From Dunaliella salina (Eukaryota > Chlorophyta > Chlorophyceae > Chlamydomonadales > Dunaliellaceae): a stretch of DNA of 12,964 bases. Shown here one piece after another: positions 7,797 to 12,964 of this stretch. The notes under the pieces are model-generated. The model was not told where the DNA came from and did no database searches. It saw only the letters and a program-made list of their open reading frames with translations. The stretch is from NCBI GenBank assembly GCA_002284615.2, contig MU070906.1:1-12964 (forward strand), given 5' to 3'. The translations under genes and the position numbers were made by a program. The first letter of the stretch is position 1. Every line of letters begins with the position of its first letter.

Positions 7797-8575
7797 GGGG
7801 GGCATCAAGTTTTTAGAGGGTCCATTAGGAGGAGGGAGGAGTTCATTTGAGGAATTGGCAACCCCTTTGCGGAGGGTCCGCGAGGAGGCTCCGTGAGGAG
7901 AGGGACAGTTCTGCGGAGGGTCCGTGAGGGGTCCTCACGAACCTTCCGTGCGGAGGTTCCGTGAGAAGGAGTTCATTTTGAGGAATCCGCAACCCCTCTG
8001 CGGAGGGTCCGAGAGGAGGCTCTGTGAGGAATGGGGTAATACTGCGGAGGGTCCGTGGAGTGTCCGTGAGGGACCTTCCGTGCGGAGGTTCCGTGAGGAG
8101 GAGTTCATTTTGAGGAATCCGCAACCCCTCCGCGGAGGGTCCGTGAGGAGGGTCCGTGAGGAAGGGGGTAATACTGAGGAGGGTCCGTGAGGGGTCCTCG
8201 CGGACCTTCCGTGCGGAGGTTCCGTGAGGAGGAGTTCATTTTGAGGAATCCGCAACCCCTCCGCGGAGGGTCCGTGAGGAGGCTCCATGAGGGAGGAGGG
8301 CAGTCCTGCGGAGGGTCCGGGGGGGGTCCTCACGGACCTTCCGTGCGGAGGTTCCGTGAGGAGGAGTTCATTTTGAGGAATCCGCAACCCCTCCGCGGAG
8401 GGTCCNAGGGTCCGGGGGGGGTCCTCACGGACCTTCCGTGCGGAGGTTCCGTGAGGAGGAGTTCATTTTGAGGAATCCGCAACCCCTCCGCGGAGGGTCC
8501 GCAAGCGTGCATCTTGCGGAAGGGAGGGGCACTGTCTTGCGGACCCTCCGCGGAGGGGTTTTAGGTGTCCGTGCA
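7797..8575. repeat. GC-rich tandem array, period about 131 bp
   Basis: The core GAGTTCATTT recurs at 7839, 7969, 8101, 8232, 8364 and 8459, giving periods of 130, 132, 131, 132 and then 95 bp. Each unit also holds CGGACCTTCCGTGCGGAGG, AGGAATCCGCAACCCCTC and CTCCGCGGAGGGTCC, which form overlapping short inverted repeats (CTCCGCGGAG, GGTCCGTGAGG with CCTCACGGACC). Copies are more alike in the middle and right and more diverged at the left. The short 95-bp step coincides with an N at 8406, so the last unit has probably lost sequence in assembly. Long open frames on both strands follow from the lack of stops in the unit and are not genes. Confidence 0.9.
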
Positions 8576-8578
8576 AAG

Positions 8579-9359
8579 GGGGTGCCTCTAGTAGGGAACT
8601 TGGAACAGTAGCTCGCGAAAAATTTAGTTACAGCGCCCCAGGGCCCTCAATCCTGCCCTAACCAAGAGGTACCTTTACCTCAGCATACCTGGGACCTTAA
8701 CATCTTTGTTGTTAAACGTTTAACACTGCAGCTCGAATCCATCTTACTAACCATAACAAAGACTGGCTAAAGGGCTCAAGGGAAGCTAACAAAAATCACT
8801 GAGTGGAAGCTGAAGAGAGTCCGCAGCCACCCTGTCCTTAATCCTATGCATGCTGACATGCCAGGTTCCGGTAAATTGAAACACCTCCCATTCAACAAAC
8901 AAAATGTGTCTAAATACCCAAGAATTCCACACATGAGTATCCAAGATACAGACCCACTACCAAGCCAGTCCAGTACCATCCTCACTCTCAAAATTGCTGA
9001 CTAGAGGACATGGGCGTACACAGGTGGCAGCTGCCTTATCCAGAACGGCAAGCAAGAAATTGGGGCAGGCGTCTACTGCCCACTTACTGACAGCAAAAAC
9101 TTTGTAGAACCAAACGGTGCTGGGATTACTAACACCATCACTCAAGTTGAAGTGGTAGCAATTGCTGCTGGTTTTATCACCAAATATGCAAACGTTGCAC
9201 CAGACAGCCTCCCTTCTTTCGATCGAATACGTATACAACTGCCTTACCCTGAGAAACATGTGAGGCATATCCAAGGAGACGTCCTTAAAATGACTTCATC
9301 TCCCATTAGCAAACCTCATATCAGAAGTCAATTTCACAAAGTGAAGGCTCTTGCTGGCA
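8579..9359 (+). pseudogene. LINE retrotransposon fragment, piece 1: end of RT region and RNase H domain
   Basis: One frame runs from about 8585 to 9359 with only three stops (8609, TAA near 8777, TAG near 9001). It has lost its reverse transcriptase upstream, where the 131-bp array begins. The RNase H domain starts at Y-T-G-G-S-C (about 9022), where the family has Y-T-D-G-S, so the first catalytic Asp is lost. V-E-V-V-A-I-A-A (Glu) and V-A-P-D-S (Asp) keep the second and third acidic residues. The frame reaches H-K-V-K-A-L-A-G and is cut at 9359 by the hAT element; the rest of the domain resumes at 11133. It is a non-functional relic: stops, a missing catalytic residue and two insertions. Confidence 0.85.
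9352..9359. repeat. hAT target-site duplication, left (TGCTGGCA)
   Basis: TGCTGGCA here is repeated at 11125-11132, on the other side of the element. Eight-base duplications are the hallmark of hAT transposition. Removing the element and one copy restores the LINE reading frame. Confidence 0.85.
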
Positions 9360-9376
9360 CAGGGCTGCACCATACG
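9360..9376 (+). repeat. hAT left terminal inverted repeat
   Basis: CAGGGCTGCACCATACG. It pairs with the complement of 11108-11124 with a single mismatch at position 2. Confidence 0.85.
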
Positions 9377-9426
9377 CCTACGCTACGCTACGTCTACGCT
9401 ACGCTACGTGAGGCTGTGAGCGTAGG
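9377..9426 (+). repeat. hAT subterminal TACGC array, left
   Basis: Repeated CTACGCTACGCTACG units follow the left TIR. The mirror array at 11034-11098 contains GTAGCGTAGCGTAG. Clusters of short subterminal repeats are transposase-binding sites in studied hAT elements; that role here is inferred. Confidence 0.7.
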
Positions 9427-9742
9427 AAAAAGAAAGTCTTTTGCCTTACTTCTTTTCAATTGTATGTTCTTTCTTTAAGCAAGAGGAGGGCGCAGCAGTC
9501 CTGAGCTGCTCAATCTATGAATAATTTAGAAGGGAGGGAGACGGGTAAGCCAATAAGACAAGACCCTACTGCCTCAGGGACTTCTAGACTTCGGTTCTTT
9601 TATTTACTCTTACTGCCAAGGAGTTGGCTCATTGCTATCTTAAGCACACTGCATAAGATGGAGGGAGCCTGAAACAAGTAATTGAGCATGCACGCGCAAA
9701 TGTGTGCATGCAAGTGTTGCCATAAAAGAAGAAAGACGTCTA

Positions 9743-9775
9743 CGCTGGGCACAGCCAGCGTGCATTAAGGAAAGG
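9743..9775. repeat. Dispersed hairpin repeat, copy 2
   Basis: CGCTGG (9743-9748), a 6-nt loop, CCAGCG (9755-9760), then GCATTAAGGAA. Related to 1343-1375. Confidence 0.45.
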
Positions 9776-9842
9776 CCCGATAATTTGTGTTGAAACATGA
9801 AAGTGAGCCCCACCAGTTTTACCTAGAGGAGAAGCACAGAAG

Positions 9843-10890
9843 TCTACACCAGCAACTTGGCCTCCACCTAGAACACTCAAGACACAGACGTCAAGAGCCA
9901 CAGGAACAAGCAGTATGCATCACACCTGGTCCAGGAGGCTTGTGCGCAAGCGGTTGTAGTGGGGAGGCTTTTACCCTGGGCCTGCTTTAATGCCAGCTTG
10001 CAATTGCGCAGCCAGTAGGGGGAGCGGGCGTGAGCAAACGGGACTCCACAGGCAGCAAAGTACATGGACATCTGCAAATCTGCCTGCTCTCGTCGCTGCC
10101 GCTTGGCTGCATCATCCATGGTGGTTTGCGTGAGCGGCCAGCGCGTGGAGGCGCCTGACAGCTGCATGGGCGTGCGCGTACATGCTGATGCTGTGCTGCC
10201 CCTGCCCCCCTGAGGTGTGGGTGCTGTTGCTGCTTGCTCCTAAATGAGATGCTCATCANTCAAGGGGCAGCGCTCATCCTCGCGCTTGCGCTTCTTGTTG
10301 TCCTCCTTCATCTGGGTTGCCTTCTGCTCGTGCATGCTGCACACATCCTCTGCCTNGTAGGTGTGAGTGCAATCCTTCANACCCCTACCCAGATTCAGCA
10401 CATGGCTGCNCGCACGGGACGGAGCTCCAGTGAAAGAAACTCTCGCACTGCCTGCACGTCCATCCCTTGTTTTTGCCCTTTAAACATCGAACAGCTTATT
10501 ATATAAAAACATAATAACTCNGCTTGGCTGCATCATCCATGGTGGTTTGCGTGAGCGGCCAGCGCGTGGAGGCGCCTGACAGCTGCATGGGCGTGCGCGT
10601 ACATGCTGATGCTGTGCTGCCCCTGCCCCCCTGAGGTGTGGGTGCTGTTGCTGCTTGCTCCTAAATGAGATGCTCATCAATCAAGGGGCAGCGCTCATCC
10701 TCGCGCTTGCGCTTCTTGTTGTCCTCCTTCATCTGGGTTGCCTTCTGCTCGTGCATGCTGCACACATCCTCTGCCTCGTAGGTGTGAGTGCAATCCTTCA
10801 CACCCCTACCCAGATTCAGCACATGGCTGCACGCACGGGACGGAGCTCCAGTGAAAGAAACTCTCGCACTGCCTGCACGTCCATCCCTTG
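9843..10890 (-). pseudogene. hAT transposase remnant (BED zinc finger and DUF659-like region)
   Basis: Read on the minus strand. W-T-C-R-Q-C (about 10870-10885) starts a BED zinc finger. After a one-base frameshift, F-T-G-A-P-S-R-A-R-S-H-V-L and V-K-D-C supply the His and Cys, followed by K-K-R-K-R-E-D-E and a TAG at 10661-10663. The next part, in the copy ending near 10120, reads A-D-L-Q-M-S-M-Y-F-A-A-C-G-V-P-F and A-R-S-P-Y-W, the usual start of the DUF659 region of plant hAT transposases. After another frameshift come A-G-P-G, a TAA (9971-9973), then K-P-P-H-Y-N-R-L-R-T-S-L-L-D-Q. A possible 58-nt intron (9868-9925) would join LLDQ to V-E-A-K-L. The catalytic core and the dimerisation domain are missing. 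The protein cannot be functional. Confidence 0.75.
10101..10520. repeat. 420-bp direct repeat, copy 1 (contains Ns)
   Basis: From GCTTGGCTGCATCATCC to CATAATAACTC. It matches 10522-10941 at every position checked, except that N stands at 10259, 10356, 10380 and 10410 where copy 2 has A, C, C and A. It covers the BED-finger part of the hAT transposase relic. The single N at 10521 separates the copies. Confidence 0.9.
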
Positions 10891-10941
10891 TTTTTGCCCT
10901 TTAAACATCGAACAGCTTATTATATAAAAACATAATAACTC
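10522..10941. repeat. 420-bp direct repeat, copy 2
   Basis: Same sequence as copy 1 at an offset of 421 bp, without Ns. It is followed by ATTATTTTAACG, which copy 1 lacks because it runs into the N. The pattern fits a contig end placed twice. Confidence 0.9.
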
Positions 10942-11033
10942 ATTATTTTAACGTAAGGAATGAGAAGAAGCTACTGTGCTTGCATATTGGGTTGTTGGTG
11001 GGCACCCCTCGGCCCTTCCTGCCTGGCGCCTGG

Positions 11034-11098
11034 CGTAGCACAGTAGCACGTATCGTAGGCGTAGAGTGGCGTAGCGTAGCGTAGGTGCGCTACGTGTC
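11034..11098 (-). repeat. hAT subterminal TACGC array, right
   Basis: GCGTAG units repeated several times, the inverse of the left array at 9377-9426. Confidence 0.7.
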
Positions 11099-11107
11099 AA
11101 AATCTCA

Positions 11108-11124
11108 CGTATGGTGCAGCCCCG
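11108..11124 (-). repeat. hAT right terminal inverted repeat
   Basis: CGTATGGTGCAGCCCCG on the plus strand, directly followed by the TGCTGGCA duplication (11125-11132). Confidence 0.85.
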
Positions 11125-11132
11125 TGCTGGCA

Positions 11133-11428
11133 TTACTGGTAATGAATGTGCAGATGCTATTGCAAAACATCAGGCTAAACAAGCAATTGCAAACAAATGT
11201 GAGGCGGAAACTGAAACCCCCGGTGCAAGTCCTGGCGGAAATCCATTTACACATATTTTTTGGCTAGCCAAGGAAGAAAAAAGTGCATGCCACAGGTACA
11301 TCTACAGGTCCCCCTTCTGTCCCCAAGCTCATCTATCTTCCCAACCTTCAAGATGCTCTCAAATTCCACAAGCATTCTAAACACTAACTCAGGTATGCCA
11401 GCGCCAAAATAGGTCACTACTCTTACTA
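11133..11428 (+). pseudogene. LINE fragment, piece 2: end of RNase H and linker
   Basis: Continues piece 1 in frame once the hAT is removed: I-T-G-N-E-C-A-D-A-I-A-K supplies the last catalytic Asp of RNase H. Then come G-G-N-P-F-T-H-I-F-W-L-A, a +1 frameshift near 11316, and P-K-L-I-Y-L-P-N-L-Q-D-A-L-K with a TAA at 11385-11387. The frame reaches G-H-Y-S-Y at 11426 and is interrupted inside the next Tyr codon by the element at 11429. Confidence 0.85.
11427..11428. repeat. TA target duplication, left
   Basis: TA here and TA at 12041-12042 flank the inserted element. The LINE codon TAT is rebuilt from one TA and the T at 12043. Confidence 0.65.
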
Positions 11429-12040
11429 GCGTAGAAAAATGATATCATTCCGCAAAAATATCTTTTTTGGGCACTGCGGACAAATTGCAACTGTCGAAAA
11501 AATAATTATTTGAGGCGCTGCGGATGTGTGCGGATAAGTGAAAATTAATTATTTTAAGTGATGGGCGAGCAAGGTGGTGAGCAGCAGCAGCAGCAGCAGC
11601 AGCGCCTTCCTCCCCCTCCTCGCGGGGACTTCCAGCTGACCTTCCACCGCTTCCTGAAGAAGGATCCAAAGATCAAGGAAGAGAGGGAAAGCAGCAGAAG
11701 CAAAAGCGTGAAAAAACCATTCAGAAGCAGCGCGATGACAGGGAGAAGCGCGCACAAGAGGGAGCAAAGCGCAAGCGCAAGCGCCAGGCAGGCCACGCAA
11801 GGGTCAGGCCCAACTGCGTGCCAGCAGCAGCAGCAGCAGCAGCAGCAAGGGAGGCCTGTAGCCCAAGGTGAACAAGCGCAAGGAGCGTGAGACAAGTTAT
11901 TCTGCGGGCTAAGGCCCTTTTGGCACTGCGGAAACGTGCGGACATGAAAATGATAATTTCTGTCTGGGGTGTGGAAGTCATGCGGACGTGAAAAACTAAT
12001 TATTTTGTAAAGGGTGCGGATTGAGTACGTGGGAGTACGG
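11429..12040. mobile_element. 612-bp DNA element inserted at TA, class uncertain
   Basis: It interrupts the LINE exactly within a Tyr codon between G-H-Y-S-Y and Q-N-L-L-P-H. The ends are weakly inverted: GCGTAG...TCATTCCGCA at the left against CCGTAC...TCAATCCGCA from the right, about 15 of 26 matching. Two diverged direct blocks of about 110 bp (11460-11570 and 11915-12025) share TTTTGG.CACTGCGGA and repeated TGCGGA...GTGAAAA..TAATTATTTT motifs. The middle is a CAG-rich segment with a possible ORF. The TA duplication would suit a Tc1/mariner-like or other TA-targeting element, but the ends match no family I recognise. Confidence 0.65.
11558..11890 (+). CDS. Polyglutamine-rich ORF inside the TA element
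   Basis: A 110-codon frame from ATG 11558 to TGA 11888-11890. It has a Gln run from (CAG)n near 11581-11601, a Pro-rich turn, a Lys/Arg/Ser-rich middle and a second Gln run from (CAG)n near 11822-11846. In the +1 frame the middle reads as a Lys/Gln/Glu-rich potential coiled coil, so either frame could be the ancestral one. Microsatellites inflate open frames, so coding status is doubtful. It could be a fragment of host gene captured by the element. No domain is recognised. Confidence 0.3.
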   Translation: MMGEQGGEQQQQQQQRLPPPPRGDFQLTFHRFLKKDPKIKEERESSRSKSVKKPFRSSAMTGRSAHKREQSASASARQATQGSGPTACQQQQQQQQQGRPVAQGEQAQGA

Positions 12041-12042
12041 TA

Positions 12043-12565
12043 TCAAAATTTATTACCGCATGTAGAAAAAACAATCAGCAATGCCTTTAGAAGTGTGTCC
12101 AACATCTCTGAACCAGTGAAGTGTACCATCCTGCAGTATTGCATAGGCACCCTCTACAATCAGAAACATCATGATGTAGTCCATTTTAAAAGGTCTACTG
12201 ACCCAACATGCCCTCTTCCAGGCGGCCATCATTGGACAGCGCACTCCACATGCTCTCAGGCTGCCGTAGCCATAAAACTGAACACCATAATATTGCAAGC
12301 AGAATGATTACAAAAGCACTCAGCTAAAGCCCTGTGGGAGCAGGCCTGGCCACAAGGAGGACAACCAGAGCCTGCTGCGTGAGGTAGCCACATGAACTTC
12401 ATGTTAACAAACCTCATGCGCACCTCAGAAAGAAAGTTTTGTAAAGACACAAGGCCAGAGCATCAGTTGAACGCAGCTAAGCAGCAGCATGCAGACCTTT
12501 GAAAACTGAAAAGCGCAAAAGCTAAAACCATTCACCCTATTTTCCTGGGTGTTGGCGGAACAACG
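12043..12565 (+). pseudogene. LINE fragment, piece 3: C-terminal region
   Basis: Starts Y-Q-N-L-L-P-H-V (Tyr codon completed by the upstream TA) and runs through T-I-L-Q-Y, T-L-Y-N-Q-K-H and H-F-K-R-S-T-D-P-T-C-P-L-P-G-G-H-H, a Cys/His knuckle-like motif near the end of this LINE family, to a TGA at 12305-12307. In shifted frames the family signature goes on: P-H-E-L-H-V-N-K near 12390, F-C-K-D-T-R-P near 12440, Q-Q-H-A-D-L near 12490 and L-G-V-G-G-T near 12550. The same tail appears on the minus strand at 4400-5070. Multiple frameshifts and stops make it a relic. Confidence 0.8.
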
Positions 12566-12579
12566 TCGGAAAAGTTGTA

Positions 12580-12964
12580 GCTGTTGAAAACGGCTTGAAT
12601 CAACCAGAAAAAAGCTGGTTGAATCATCACGGGCCTCGACCCAGAAAATGGTTATTTCAACCACAGTTGATCGCTTGTCGATTCAATAGGAAAAATGGTT
12701 GATTCAACTAGAATTGATTGAATCTCGAAACAACCTATGATCAACCAGGGTTGACACTTGGATGAATCAATTGGTGATCAACCAGGATGGTTGATTCAAC
12801 TGTGGTTGAAACATCACGGGCCTCGACCCGGAAAATGGCTTTTTCAACTGTGGTTGATTTCTTGTTGAATCAAGTCGAGATCAAGACTGGTTGTTTCTGG
12901 TTGAAGCACCTGGCATTTCAAGCTGATTGGTTGATTCAACTATGGTTGAAACATCACGGGCCTT
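12580..12964. repeat. Array of GGTTGATTCAAC palindromic words
   Basis: GGTTGATTCAAC occurs exactly at 12697, 12789 and 12929, with many variants (TTGAATCAACC, TGGTTGAATCA, TTGATTGAATC). ATCACGGGCCT recurs at 12625, 12813 and 12953. The last two units of each series are 140 bp apart and the first is 188 bp away, so this is an irregular tandem array that continues past the window end. No coding potential. Confidence 0.8.

Larger units (their letters stand above)
9360..11124 (-). mobile_element. hAT DNA transposon, both ends present, decayed, 1765 bp
   Basis: Terminal inverted repeats are CAGGGCTGCACCATACG (9360-9376) and, as complement of 11108-11124, CGGGGCTGCACCATACG: 16 of 17 match, and the left end has the CAGGG start common in hAT elements. 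An 8-bp duplication TGCTGGCA flanks it. Subterminal CTACGCTACG arrays follow both ends in inverted orientation (about 9377-9426 and 11034-11098). The interior holds broken transposase sequence on the minus strand. The stretch 9427-9840 has no recognisable coding sequence apart from the hairpin repeat at 9743. The assembled length includes a 421-bp duplication with an N that may be artificial, so the true element may be near 1.34 kb. Confidence 0.88.

Noticed and set aside
7843..8512. ORFs of 60-150 codons on both strands encoding repeated peptides
   Set aside because: They come from the 131-bp tandem array; period changes between 130 and 132 bp shift frames, and no start, splice or domain evidence supports them.
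7797..8575. CRISPR-like array
   Set aside because: The whole 131-bp unit is repeated, with no unique spacers, and the context is eukaryotic.
10234..10927. Two identical 90-codon plus-strand ORFs rich in Leu (10234-10506 and 10655-10927)
   Set aside because: They are the antisense shadow of the duplicated hAT BED-finger sequence.
9360..11124. Gene interrupted by an ordinary intron rather than a transposon
   Set aside because: The ends lack splice consensus, while TIRs and an 8-bp duplication are present and transposase sequence lies inside.
11554..11895. Minus-strand Cys-rich or Ala-rich ORFs
   Set aside because: They arise from the complement of the (CAG)n tracts.

Overview
The window is eukaryotic nuclear DNA, most likely from a green-lineage genome (a green alga or other plant). 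The reasons are spliceosomal introns with GT...AG borders, plant-type LINE, hAT and miniature LTR elements, microsatellites, and no bacterial-style gene packing. The species cannot be fixed from this sequence. A few N bases show it is a draft assembly.

Layout. 1-1740: mostly non-coding, with a degenerate tRNA-like sequence (about 479-550), a field of nine exact GAGTACTC palindromes (563-882), and two dispersed-repeat pieces that recur later in the window. 1740-4110: three copies of one dispersed repeat family, one inverted relative to the other two. They surround a (CA)n tract and a complete 341-bp miniature LTR retroelement (2686-3026) whose interior carries tRNA-like pol III promoter boxes. 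4384-5490: minus-strand remains of LINE 3' coding ends and another dispersed coding relic. 5673-7213: the only convincing host gene, the 3' part of a plus-strand gene read as seven short exons all joined in phase 1; its product is not recognised. 7797-8575: a GC-rich tandem array with a period of about 131 bp. 8579-12565: the 3' half of a decayed LINE (RNase H domain and C-terminal domain). It is split first by a 1765-bp hAT element (9360-11124, 8-bp target duplication, 17-bp TIRs) and again by a 612-bp element in a duplicated TA (11429-12040). Removing each insertion restores the LINE reading frame at that point. 12545-12964: an array of GGTTGATTCAAC-type palindromic words.

How it fits together: this is a graveyard of nested mobile elements next to one host gene. 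The hAT carries broken remains of its own transposase (BED zinc finger and DUF659-like region) on the minus strand. Part of it is duplicated around an N and is probably an assembly artefact. The most notable items are the miniature LTR element with internal tRNA-like boxes, the two base-precise insertions in the LINE, and the palindromic-word arrays, which no standard element class explains.
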